Source of the DNA: JADLFV01 sp964471555
Lineage (GTDB): Bacteria > Planctomycetota > Phycisphaerae > Phycisphaerales > Phycisphaeraceae
Reading direction: 5' to 3'
DNA length: 64,000 bases
Assembly: GCA_964471555.1 (NCBI GenBank)
Contig: CAYYGM010000005.1
Span: forward strand, 1 to 64,000
Position 1 is the stretch's first letter. The number at the start of each line of letters is the position of its first letter. Both the position numbers and the translations under genes were made by a program. The notes under the pieces are model-generated. The model made no database searches. It had not been told where the DNA came from and was given only the letters and a program-made list of their open reading frames with translations. Of this stretch, positions 48,610-58,810 are shown piece after piece.

Positions 48610-49791
48610 ATGCTTCGTGTCGATGTGCGTAATGCCCGGCCGGGGATGAGTCTGGCTCTGCCGGTGCCCAATCCGGCTGCACCCGGAAAGGTGTTGCTGC
48701 GCGTCGGTTACGAGATGACCGCGGAAGTACTCGGTCGGCTCAGCGAGCTGGGCATCCGCCACGTCTGGGTGCGCTATCCCAGCCTCAATTTCCTGGAAAA
48801 GTTCATCGATCCGGCCACCATCCAGAAGCAGGCGGCCGTGGTCGAACAGATCAGCAGCACCTTCGAGAAACTTCAGACCGAGTCCACCGCCCGACTGGAC
48901 TACGATCAGTACACCCAGAGCATCGGCGAACTGATCCAGCAGTTGATCAGCAATCCCGCCACGGCCGTGTTCCTGGGCGACATTGCCGGCGACTCCAACG
49001 ACCTGATGCGCCACAGCAGTGCCGTGATGTACCTGGCCCTGCTGATGGGCCTGAAGCTGGAAGGCTACATCGTGCGCGAACGCAAGCACGTCGCCCCGGC
49101 CCGGGCCAAGAAATTGCGCAGCCTCGGCCTGGGTGCCATGCTCCACGACATCGGCATCACCATGCTGCCCGACGATGTCCGCGAGCACTACCAGAACACC
49201 GGCGATGAATCGGACCCGGTCTATCGTGAGCACACCACCCTCGGCTATCGCCTGGTCCGCGAGCAGGTGGAGCCGACGGTCTCCAACATCCTGCTGCACC
49301 ACCACCAGCGCTACGACGGCTCGGGCTGGTCCGGCGGCGGCTATCCCGTTCTCTGTGATAACCGCATCCACATCTTCACCCGCATCGTCGCCCTGGCGGA
49401 TCAGTACGATCGCCTGCGTCATCCCCTCGGCGGCAAGCCTCAGCCGGCCGTGCGCGCTCTGGCAGCCCTGCGTCGCAAGCCGCTGATCGAGCAGTTCGAT
49501 CCCAGCACGCTGGCCGCTTTGTTCACCATCGCGCCGCCGTATCCGCCCGGTTCGATCGTGCGCCTGAGCGACCGGCGCTTTGCGGTGTGCATCGACCATC
49601 ATCCCGAGCAGCCCTGCCGCCCCGTGGTGCAGATCATCAACGATCCCGCCCGGCTCAACTGCGACGACGCGCCGGGAGAAACCCTGAACTTGTGCGCCGA
49701 GGAGTTCGAGTCGCTGTCCGTGGTGGAAGTGGACGGCTGCGACGTGCGCAAGGACAACTTCCTGCTGCCCGAAGGCGAGCAACAACCATAA
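48610..49791 (+). CDS. HD-GYP domain protein
   Basis: 393 residues from the ATG at 48610; a GTG at 48562 is in frame but unsupported. The N-terminal part (LRVDVRNARPGMSLALPVPN) resembles the domain often found before HD-GYP. The HD pair is in GAMLHDIGITMLPDDVREH, then EHTTLGYRLVREQV, and ILLHHHQRYDGSGWSGGGYP carries the HHExxDGxGYP-like signature with a small insertion (WSGG). Such proteins hydrolyse cyclic di-GMP. The altered GYP region leaves activity uncertain. No sensor domain is visible, so regulation could be through a partner. Confidence 0.85.
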   Translation: MLRVDVRNARPGMSLALPVPNPAAPGKVLLRVGYEMTAEVLGRLSELGIRHVWVRYPSLNFLEKFIDPATIQKQAAVVEQISSTFEKLQTESTARLDYDQYTQSIGELIQQLISNPATAVFLGDIAGDSNDLMRHSSAVMYLALLMGLKLEGYIVRERKHVAPARAKKLRSLGLGAMLHDIGITMLPDDVREHYQNTGDESDPVYREHTTLGYRLVREQVEPTVSNILLHHHQRYDGSGWSGGGYPVLCDNRIHIFTRIVALADQYDRLRHPLGGKPQPAVRALAALRRKPLIEQFDPSTLAALFTIAPPYPPGSIVRLSDRRFAVCIDHHPEQPCRPVVQIINDPARLNCDDAPGETLNLCAEEFESLSVVEVDGCDVRKDNFLLPEGEQQP

Positions 49792-49851
49792 CCGCGCCGC
49801 GGCGTGAGCCGTCGCGCCGCCCCCGCCGGATTGATGGGTGTCTTGTCGCCT

Positions 49852-50370
49852 TTACTGATCGGCCGGGGGATTCTTGCCGGTGACCGCGGTGATGTCGTTG
49901 CAGGCTGCGTTGGCGCCGGTCTTGGCGATCAGCGCGGCGCAGTAGGGGCTGCTGGTCACCATGGCGGTGGGGCTGTCCGCCGCGGGAGCGTTGGCGCAGC
50001 CCTGCACGTAGAGCGTGTCGCCGACCTTCTGAATGGCGTTGATGCGCACCCAGTATCCAGCCGACTGCTGCGGGCCGAGGCCCACGACCACCAGGTCCTG
50101 CTTGGACAGATCGACCTTCAGGTCTTTCAAGGTCTGCGAGCCGCAGGCTTCCAGCTCTTTCTTCGAGGTGATCAGCCAGATGCCGCCGTGGGGCAGATCA
50201 CTCTGGTCCGCGGACATGGTCTTGACAATGGCGACCGGCTCAGCGGGCGTGTTCATCGCAGAGGACATTGCCATCGAGTCGTCGGAGGATTCAGCCGGGG
50301 TGGACTTGCAACCAGCCAGGGCGACGGCGGCAATAAGGATCAACAGACTGAAGCGAAGCATAGTGGTCAT
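49852..50370 (-). CDS. PrcB-like lipoprotein
   Basis: 172 residues from the ATG at 50370, with GGGAG 7 bases upstream; a start at 50403 is also open. A lipoprotein signal (MLRFSLLILIAAVALAGC) ends in the LAGC lipobox. After a low-complexity spacer comes a domain with LKVDLSKQDLVVVGLGPQQS and AGYWVRINAIQKVGDTLYVQ, resembling the PrcB C-terminal domain. Four cysteines in the body may form disulfides. It should be attached to a membrane outside the cytoplasm. Function unknown. Confidence 0.72.
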   Translation of the reverse strand: MTTMLRFSLLILIAAVALAGCKSTPAESSDDSMAMSSAMNTPAEPVAIVKTMSADQSDLPHGGIWLITSKKELEACGSQTLKDLKVDLSKQDLVVVGLGPQQSAGYWVRINAIQKVGDTLYVQGCANAPAADSPTAMVTSSPYCAALIAKTGANAACNDITAVTGKNPPADQ

Positions 50371-50436
50371 GGTGGGTCTCCCAGGGGAATTGTGAACGAC
50401 CATGATAACGCATCCGGGCGTCGAGGTGTCAATCGC

Positions 50437-51096
50437 TCACAACAGACACGGGTTGACGATGACAGCTCGCAATGACATGGCAAAGAACGGCCGCCCTTCG
50501 CGGCGATATTTGCGCTCGAAGTTGCTGCCCACCAGTTCGCCTTCACCGGCCGAGGTCGGCGGCTGGAACGGGCCTAGTTCAAAAAGGTCCGATACCTTGG
50601 CGACCTCCGTTTCCATCCACTGGAAATAGTCCGCATGGTCGGTGGTCAGGTGCACCCATCCGCCGCTGACCAGTGCGCGATGGAACAGGCGCAGCGTGGA
50701 TTCCTGGATCAGCCGCCGCTTGTGATGGCGCTTCTTTGGCCAGGGGTCGGGGAAGTACACGTGGATGGCAGCCAGGGCGCCGGCCGCCACGAAGTTGCGC
50801 AGGAACATCGTCGCTTCGCAGTGCAGCATGCGGGCGTTGGCCAACTGATGGCGACGAATGCGGTCCGCGGCATGTCGCCAGTAGGCCCGGGCATACTCCA
50901 TGCCCAGGAAGTTGGTCTGCGGATGCTGCGGGGCGTGCTGGATGAGAAAGGTTCCCTTGCCGCTGCCGATCTCCAGTTCGATCGGCGCCGGGCGATCGAA
51001 CCAGGCGTTCAGATCGATCGGGCCGTGATCCAGCGGTGGGAGCTGATCCTGGCTGATGCCGTAACCGGTGACGTCGAGTTGTGCGGCGCCGCTCAT
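50437..51096 (-). CDS. trmB: tRNA (guanine-N7-)-methyltransferase
   Basis: 219 residues from the ATG at 51096; an upstream in-frame start at 51138 has no support. SAM-binding motif: IELEIGSGKGTFLIQHAPQH. Family signatures: NFLGMEYARAYW, VYFPDPWPKKRHHKRRLIQ and LTTDHADYFQWM. The C-terminal SNFERKYRREGRPFF is also typical. It methylates G46 of tRNA. The gene stands alone between the lipoprotein gene and the PEP-CTERM protease-like gene. Confidence 0.92.
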   Translation of the reverse strand: MSGAAQLDVTGYGISQDQLPPLDHGPIDLNAWFDRPAPIELEIGSGKGTFLIQHAPQHPQTNFLGMEYARAYWRHAADRIRRHQLANARMLHCEATMFLRNFVAAGALAAIHVYFPDPWPKKRHHKRRLIQESTLRLFHRALVSGGWVHLTTDHADYFQWMETEVAKVSDLFELGPFQPPTSAGEGELVGSNFERKYRREGRPFFAMSLRAVIVNPCLL

Positions 51097-51129
51097 GGTG
51101 GTCAGTGTAACCAAGGCGCCGAAAGCAGC

Positions 51130-51158
51130 GAAGCCCACGGATTGAATCTGTGGGCTTC
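51130..51158. repeat. GC-rich hairpin upstream of trmB
   Basis: GAAGCCCAC and GTGGGCTTC form a 9-bp stem, extended by GAT/ATC after one mismatch. It lies just before trmB and next to the GGCGTGC-family repeat, and may belong to the same class of interspersed palindromes. Confidence 0.5.
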
Positions 51159-51175
51159 AGTCTGTGTTGATGCAT

Positions 51176-51206
51176 GACCCGGCGTGCTGAAGCACGCCTC
51201 GCCCCG
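51176..51206. repeat. Palindromic interspersed element, GGCGTGC family, inverted copy
   Basis: The reverse complement of this segment nearly matches 47953-47982. The core forms a hairpin GGCGTGC-TGAA-GCACGCC. It lies directly after the stop side of the bilobal protease-like gene. Confidence 0.65.
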
Positions 51207-51209
51207 TGA

Positions 51210-53393
51210 TCAGGTCCGGGGGCGGGTGCGGCGCAGCAGGGCGGGGGAGGCGGCGAACAGCAGCAACATGGTGGCGGGCTCGGGGATGTTCAGCCCGGAT
51301 GCCAGCAGCGCCTCATCGAAGCTCAGGTCGGGCGAGGTGCCGATGCCCCAGTTGTCGCCGAGGATTTGCAGGTCCGCCAGGTTGACCTGGCCGTCGCCGT
51401 TGAAGTCGCCGTCTTCGTAGGCGGTGACTGTGCCCTGCCAGTTGTCGCCGAGGATCTGCAGGTCGGCGAGGTTGACCTGGCCGTCGTAGTTGGCGTCGCC
51501 GCCCAACAGCACGCCGGCCAGCGAGCGCAGCACGATGGACGTGCTGTTGTAGATCACATCGACGGCGAACACGGAGTTGACGGTGGCGAATTCACCGGTG
51601 ATGTCCTGCCCCGTCATGATGGTGAACAACTGGTGCAGGTAGGGCGTGTAGCCGTTGAACAGGTCCACATCGAGCGTGCCGTTGACGGTGACCAGGCCGC
51701 TGACCGCGACCCGGTCGTACTGCGTGATCGGTGTGTTGCCGCCGATGTCGATCTCGAGCGTGCCCTGGGCCAGTTGATCGAAGCTGCCCTGGATGGTGAT
51801 CAGGCCGGCCGAGCTTCCCGGCGAGATGGTGCCCTGGCTGATGACTTCACCAGCCACGGTGCCGCTGCCGCGCAGGGTGCCGCCGCGCAGCTCGACGGAC
51901 AGGGCGTCGAGGCTGCTGTTGTCGTTGAGCGTGACGTAGCCGTCGTCTTCGATGATGGCGGCGTTGAAGATGGTCAGCTTCGAGCCGCCGTTGATGCGCA
52001 CGTCCATGGCGGCGCCGTTGCCGGCCACGTGCAGGTAGTTGACCTGGGAGTTGGCGTTGATGTTGGCGTTGCGGGCCTGGCCGGCAGGATTGACCACCTC
52101 GGCGATCCAGGTGATGGCGGGTGTGCCGTTGGTGGACCAGTTGGTGGTGGTGGCCCAGTCGCCGTTGAGGCCGGGGGCGCTCCAGGTGTGCGTGGCCAGG
52201 ACCGAATCGCTGACGCCCAGGTAGGGGTTGCCGCTCTGGGGATTGATCACCAGGTCGCGGTCAGCGAACAGGTTCATGCCGATCAGCCCGTCGAGCACGT
52301 TGAGTCCGTCGCGGGGGTCGGTGAGGTTGTAAACCACCAGGGGCACGTTGTAGAGCGTCAGGTCGCCGGCCGTGGTGGTGAAGGTCATTTGATCGGCAAA
52401 AAAGCCGGGCACCTCTTCGCTGGTGCCGGTGACGCCGGCCAGACGCACCACGAAGTCGGGCGTGTCCGTCGCCACGTGGAAGCCCAGGCTGGCCGCCATG
52501 TTCTCGGAGACGAAGCTGCCCTGCGAGCCGGTGTCGAAGAACATCTCCACGTCGTTTTCGTTGTGGCCCTGATGATTGAGGTCCGCTTCCAGGAACATGT
52601 ATCCGCCCAGCGTGGGATAAGCGGGGTTGTCGTTGAGGTCGTCCGTGAACACGCCGTCGAAGGAGGGGAAGAACGACGGTTGAAAAGAGCCCAGGGCGCT
52701 GTTGTAGAGCGTCAGCGACAGGCGGCGGGCCGGGGCGGCGACGCTGCCGAGCGTGTTCAGCGCCACATTGGGTGAGCGATAGGTCTGGCCGTTGTAGCTG
52801 ATGATGTTGGGATTGCTGTAGCTGATGGTGGTGGTGTAGAGGGTGGACAGCGACGTGCCGACCACGGAGGGCAGATTGTCGCCGGCTTCGGGATAGACGA
52901 TGGAGCTGTTGTAGGCGCCCTTGAGCGTGCTGGTGTTGATCGCCAGGGGTGCGGTGCCGGTGATGTTCTGCAGGCCGGTGATGTAGATGCCCAGAGGATC
53001 GCTGGGCGTGGCGTACACCGTGCCGCCGCCACCGCCGCTGAGGCCGATGCCGTAGTCCGGGTTGCCCTGCAGGTTGGCGTGGCCCGCCCCGGCTCCGATG
53101 CCGACCTTGAAATTCAGATAGTCCTCGCGGCTGATGATCGTCAGCGGAGCGCCTGTATCGAATGTGAAGATTGAGTAATACGGGGAAGTGCCCAGCGGCA
53201 GCGTGCCACTGGGACTGCTGCTGAGGATCGGGTAGGTGTACAGATCGTCAGCCGCCTCGCGGTTGTCCATACCGAGCACCACGTAGGGCGAGTTGCCGGC
53301 AATGGGAATCACCGGCAACTGGGCCCGGGCCGGGCTGACCAGGGCCAACAACACCGCCAGAATCGGCCCAAGCCGCCATGGGGACCATTGCAT
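51210..53393 (-). CDS. Exported bilobal aspartic-protease-like protein with dockerin-like repeats and PEP-CTERM anchor
   Basis: 727 residues from the ATG at 53393, with GAGGAG 7 bases upstream. The signal peptide is LGPILAVLLALVSPARA. Two aspartic protease motifs follow: IFTFDTGAPLTIIS about residue 80 and MFFDTGSQGSFVSE about residue 285, as in two-lobed pepsin-like enzymes or fused retropepsin domains. After about residue 400 is a beta-helix-like passenger (TTTNWSTNGTPAITW, GGTLRGSGTVAGEVISQG), then two dockerin-like repeats (GDANYDGQVNLADLQILG and a second) and IPEPATML with RRTRPRT. If both DTG motifs act together it would be a surface acid protease. The family is not one I recognise in bacteria. 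Confidence 0.7.
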   Translation of the reverse strand: MQWSPWRLGPILAVLLALVSPARAQLPVIPIAGNSPYVVLGMDNREAADDLYTYPILSSSPSGTLPLGTSPYYSIFTFDTGAPLTIISREDYLNFKVGIGAGAGHANLQGNPDYGIGLSGGGGGTVYATPSDPLGIYITGLQNITGTAPLAINTSTLKGAYNSSIVYPEAGDNLPSVVGTSLSTLYTTTISYSNPNIISYNGQTYRSPNVALNTLGSVAAPARRLSLTLYNSALGSFQPSFFPSFDGVFTDDLNDNPAYPTLGGYMFLEADLNHQGHNENDVEMFFDTGSQGSFVSENMAASLGFHVATDTPDFVVRLAGVTGTSEEVPGFFADQMTFTTTAGDLTLYNVPLVVYNLTDPRDGLNVLDGLIGMNLFADRDLVINPQSGNPYLGVSDSVLATHTWSAPGLNGDWATTTNWSTNGTPAITWIAEVVNPAGQARNANINANSQVNYLHVAGNGAAMDVRINGGSKLTIFNAAIIEDDGYVTLNDNSSLDALSVELRGGTLRGSGTVAGEVISQGTISPGSSAGLITIQGSFDQLAQGTLEIDIGGNTPITQYDRVAVSGLVTVNGTLDVDLFNGYTPYLHQLFTIMTGQDITGEFATVNSVFAVDVIYNSTSIVLRSLAGVLLGGDANYDGQVNLADLQILGDNWQGTVTAYEDGDFNGDGQVNLADLQILGDNWGIGTSPDLSFDEALLASGLNIPEPATMLLLFAASPALLRRTRPRT

Positions 53394-53609
53394 GGGGATC
53401 TCCTCTGCGCTTCGGATCGGGATACTCAATTATAGCCCCGGAAAGGCTTTCAGCGAAGAAATTAGATCGCGGCGCCATCGCGCAGGCCGCCATAGCCGGC
53501 GAGCTACGTCTCGCCGGACTGATCCAACTTGCCGCCCCAATCCGAACCATTTGCCCGGATTAACGCCATGCGCTTAGTGCCGTGACCGTCTTAAACTTTC
53601 GGGGTATCC

Positions 53610-53661
53610 GTTTAGCGGGCGAACTTGCTCGCCCAACGCCGAGCAAGCTCGGCGGCTAAAC
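53610..53661. repeat. Palindromic interspersed element, copy 2 (twin hairpin)
   Basis: Bounded by GTTTAGC and GCTAAAC like copy 1 at 44203. The first hairpin is GGGCGAAC-TT-GCTCGCCC and the second GCCGAGC-AA-GCTCGGC. Relative to copy 1 the second stem changed at both paired positions, so pairing is preserved. It is in the 298-base gap between the protease-like gene and the aminotransferase, which holds nothing else that I can identify. Confidence 0.75.
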
Positions 53662-53691
53662 GATGGACGAAAATCAGACGTGGACGCACCA

Positions 53692-54966
53692 CTAACCGCC
53701 CAGTGCAGCCGCGATGGCCCGGCCCAGCCGCTCGACGCCCTGGCGAATCTGTGGCACATCGGCCACGCCGAATGAAAGCCGGATCGTGTTGCCAGGCGCC
53801 TGCCGCGTGGGGTCCGGCGGATAGCAATACTCACCCGGCACGAACAGCACCCCCTGCTCCAGCGACGTGCCGAACAGCGGGCCGTGGCGTCCCGTATCCA
53901 CCGCCTGCGGAAGGGCGAGCCAGACGTACAAGCCGCCGGCGGGTTTGGTCCAACTCACCCCAGGAAAGTGTCCCAGGTGCTCATCCAGCGCTGCCAGCAT
54001 GGCGTCGCGCTTGATCGCATACGCATCGCACAACTTCTTCACGTGCGCGTCGAACGCACCGTTACGCAGCACGAGATTGAGTATCTGCTGATTGAAGTTG
54101 GACGACCCGAAGTCGCGCCCCGTCTTCTGCAAAATCACCGGCCCCACCAGATCACGCGGCAGCAACCCATATCCGGTTTTCATTCCGGGGGCGAACGGCT
54201 TGCTGAACGTCTGTAGCAACGCCACGTATTCGCCGCGCTCATCAAAGCTGCGCAGCGACGGCGGGGCTTGATCGGTAAAGGTCAGCTCCCGATAGGCTGC
54301 ATCTTCCACGATCAGAATGCGTCGGCCGGCCTTTTCACTGTGGCGGCGCACGATGTCCACGATCCGCGGCCGCCGCTCGGCGCTCAGCGTCAGGCCCGTG
54401 GGGTTCTGGTGATAACTGGTGACATACACCATCCCCGGAAATCGGCCTTCACATAGCAGACGGTTCAATGTGTCATCGAGCGCTTCAGGGATCATGCCCT
54501 GCTCGTCCATATCGACGCCGCGCACCCGGGCTCCGAACGCCTCCAGCACGCCGGTGTAAACGAAGTACGTCGGCCACGCGGTCACCACGATGCTGTCCGG
54601 ATCGATGAGCACCTCGGTCAGCAGGTGCAGCAACTGCTGTGAGCCGGTGGTCACCACGACGTCCTGCGCCTGGTAGCGGCCGGGCGTGGCGTCGAGGGTG
54701 TTCAGGTGATCGCAGATCGCCTGCCGCAGCGGCGGATAGCCCTGCGTGGTGCCGTATTGCAGGGCGGCGCGGGCGGTCCGGGGATCGGCCAGAAGTTGGG
54801 CGGCAGCATCGGCGACCGCTTGCTGCGGCAGCGTCTGGTCATCCACGAAACCGGCCGCCAGCGAGATCAGGTTCGGCCGCTTCAGGGCCTCGGCCATCAG
54901 ATAGCTGATCGGCTGATCGGTCGTGCGGTGGCCGCGTTGCGACAGGGCGAAGGGTGGTAGCGTCAT
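53692..54966 (-). CDS. PLP-dependent aminotransferase, class I/II
   Basis: 424 residues from the ATG at 54966; the frame is open to 55284 but that part overlaps the thrS 5' end. Motifs: LISLAAGFVDDQTLPQQAVA, ALQYGTTQGYPPLRQAI, VVTTGSQQLLHLLTEVLIDP, VTSYHQNPTG, VEDAAYRELTF and TFSKPFAPGMKTGYG with the PLP lysine. The pattern is that of the LysN/2-aminoadipate and MocR C-domain group. Substrate unclear. It is divergent from thrS, 70 bases apart. Confidence 0.86.
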   Translation of the reverse strand: MTLPPFALSQRGHRTTDQPISYLMAEALKRPNLISLAAGFVDDQTLPQQAVADAAAQLLADPRTARAALQYGTTQGYPPLRQAICDHLNTLDATPGRYQAQDVVVTTGSQQLLHLLTEVLIDPDSIVVTAWPTYFVYTGVLEAFGARVRGVDMDEQGMIPEALDDTLNRLLCEGRFPGMVYVTSYHQNPTGLTLSAERRPRIVDIVRRHSEKAGRRILIVEDAAYRELTFTDQAPPSLRSFDERGEYVALLQTFSKPFAPGMKTGYGLLPRDLVGPVILQKTGRDFGSSNFNQQILNLVLRNGAFDAHVKKLCDAYAIKRDAMLAALDEHLGHFPGVSWTKPAGGLYVWLALPQAVDTGRHGPLFGTSLEQGVLFVPGEYCYPPDPTRQAPGNTIRLSFGVADVPQIRQGVERLGRAIAAALGG

Positions 54967-55036
54967 GGCGACGCCATTGTAAATCCAATCCAGAACTTGA
55001 CAGCCCGCAGGGCTGAGGTAGTTTTGCGCTTCTACC

Positions 55037-57160
<2,124 letters not shown>

Positions 57161-57698
57161 AAATTCGCGCGCACAAAACTGACGCCGGTCCCGAACTCGC
57201 ATCCGCGCCGCCACCGCGCTGTTATGCCCGTTTGGGCTCGAAAAAGCGGGATTTCAACTGTTTTCGCTCAACAGGCGCGGGTCTTCGCCAGCGCCGCGGC
57301 GCGCACCGAGGTGGCAGCAGCCGGTGCGCGGGCTTCAGCAGACGTCCGCAAGCGCCAACCGGCGCACAATCGTGCCAGGGTGGTAACGGCGAGACTGATC
57401 CGCCAACTCCCGCAGCACGCGGCGCTTGCATTCGCCTGCCGACCCCGGCGCGCACAAACGTTGCGCCATTTTTCACCCTTCGCGCGCACAACCCGGCCAG
57501 CACTTGTAATACGGTTTGCGAAATAACTTTGGCGTGCCAGCTTGAGCTGGCATGCGTACCGGCCGGCATGCCGACTGAAGTCGGCACGCCCCGAAGCATG
57601 AGCAGCGGTCCAGGCGTGCTGTTTTTCCGCACCGTCCGTATCCAGTACCTTGTCCGTGTCCTGAAACCGAAGCACGTCGCATCGCAAGGAGCCCCATC
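57161..57698. other. Gap between thrS and the CorA-like gene, repeat-rich
   Basis: About 540 bases with no supported gene. Long open frames here are shadows of GC-rich sequence and carry no motifs. It contains two hairpins at 57531-57590 and several short GCGCGCACAA-like repeats. The ribosome site AAGGAG of the next gene is at its right end. Confidence 0.5.
57531..57590. repeat. Two inverted hairpin repeats, GGCGTGC family
   Basis: The first hairpin is GGCGTGCCAGC-TTGA-GCTGGCATGCG (57531-57556). The second is GGCATGCCGAC-TGAA-GTCGGCACGCC (57565-57590). Read on the opposite strand, the second resembles the first, so they are inverted copies of one element, also related to 47953-47982 and 51176-51206. 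Confidence 0.6.
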
Positions 57699-58526
57699 AT
57701 GGCCGTCCCATCCGACTGGAATCTGCCCAAAGCGGTGACCGTGCGCCTCGGCGAACGCAGCGGCCGACAACGCGCCGTCGTTGAGCAAGGCCACCTGCTG
57801 CTGATCCTGCACCGCGCGCCCAGTGCCGGCATGGACGAACGTGACGGCCTCTACTTCTGGCGCGCGCCGGATGGCACTTGGCAAAGCGCCTCCGGCGGCG
57901 ACGGATTGGCAGCCGTGCGCAGCCTGCTCGATGAATACGACCGCGCCATCGACAAGCAGCAGAACGCGCTCGACGCAGCGCAGACAGCCGAGACTTACTA
58001 CGCCGTCCTGCAGGAGTCCGGCCCGCTTTTCCGCTCCGCACGCAATCTGTACCACGCACTGCAATCCGCCCGCGAGCAGGTGCACGACGCCGGCGAAGTC
58101 ATCGTGCTGCGCGATCGCGGCTACGACATCGAGCGCGAAGCCGAGTTGCTCTACGCCGACGCCAGGCACGGCCTCGACTTCGCCGTCGCCCAACAGGCTG
58201 AGCTACAGGCAGACGCTTCCAACCAGATCAACCGTGCCTCGAATCGGCTGAACCTGCTGGCCGCGATGTTCCTGCCCATCACCGCCATCGCGGCCGTGTT
58301 CGGCATGAACCTCAAGAGCGGCTTCGAGACTACCGACGTCTGGCTCTTCTGGCTGGTCCTGCTGGTCGGCCTGGCCAGCGGGTTCTTCGTGCACGCCGCA
58401 TTGAACGCCCGCCTGCCCGGCGACGAACGCTTCACCCGCAAAACCAGCAAGCGCCACATCCGCCACGACCGCGTCCCGCGCCATCCGCAGGATCGGCCAA
58501 GCTCGGCCGCCAATCGTCGAGCGTGA
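57699..58526 (+). CDS. CorA-like divalent cation transporter, short form
   Basis: 275 residues, with AAGGAG 8 bases before the ATG. A soluble N-terminal part (about 110 residues, shorter than the 240 of usual CorA) is followed by a long helix (AREQVHDAGEVIVLRDRGYD) and two membrane helices: LNLLAAMFLPITAIAAVFGM and VWLFWLVLLVGLASGFFVHA. The GMN gating motif is present (FGMNLKSG). The tail is basic and contains many arginines and histidines. It probably forms a pentameric channel for magnesium or a similar ion. Confidence 0.82.
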   Translation: MAVPSDWNLPKAVTVRLGERSGRQRAVVEQGHLLLILHRAPSAGMDERDGLYFWRAPDGTWQSASGGDGLAAVRSLLDEYDRAIDKQQNALDAAQTAETYYAVLQESGPLFRSARNLYHALQSAREQVHDAGEVIVLRDRGYDIEREAELLYADARHGLDFAVAQQAELQADASNQINRASNRLNLLAAMFLPITAIAAVFGMNLKSGFETTDVWLFWLVLLVGLASGFFVHAALNARLPGDERFTRKTSKRHIRHDRVPRHPQDRPSSAANRRA

Positions 58527-58564
58527 GTGACGCCTTGTTCGTGTGGTCGTTGTGATTTGAATTT

Positions 58565-58624
58565 GACAGGATGACAGGATTTACAGGATCGACAGGATTT
58601 GTTTGTTGAACCGCCAAGACGCGG
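58565..58624 (+). repeat. Inverted repeat flanking the lipoprotein gene, left copy
   Basis: Contains tandem GACAGGAT units (GACAGGATTTACAGGATC) and then TTGTTTGTTGAACCGCC and AAGACGCGG. The reverse complement is at 60241-60292 with the same order and few differences. This sequence style is widespread in non-coding DNA of several bacterial groups. Confidence 0.75.
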
Positions 58625-58810
58625 AGGACGCGGAGAAGAAACCAACCGCAGATTGCGCAGATTTCACAGATTGGGTGCTGTGGGGGCGGGTTCTGTGGAT
58701 CTGGATTGCCGAAAAAGACTGCCGACCCCTACTTCCTCTCTGGCAGTTCACCACCGCCGAGGCCCGCATCAGGCTCAAGAAACTCTGCCCGACGATTGAG
58801 ATGCAATGAA

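Noticed and set aside
57222..58193. Leftward frame over the thrS-CorA gap and the CorA-like gene
   Set aside because: No motifs; overlaps the CorA-like gene, which has a ribosome site and the GMN motif.
58603..58809. Rightward frame with WQFTTAEARIRLKKLCPTIE near its end
   Set aside because: The end resembles the tail of some transposases, but the start lies within an interspersed repeat and no catalytic part is present, so a gene call is not justified.
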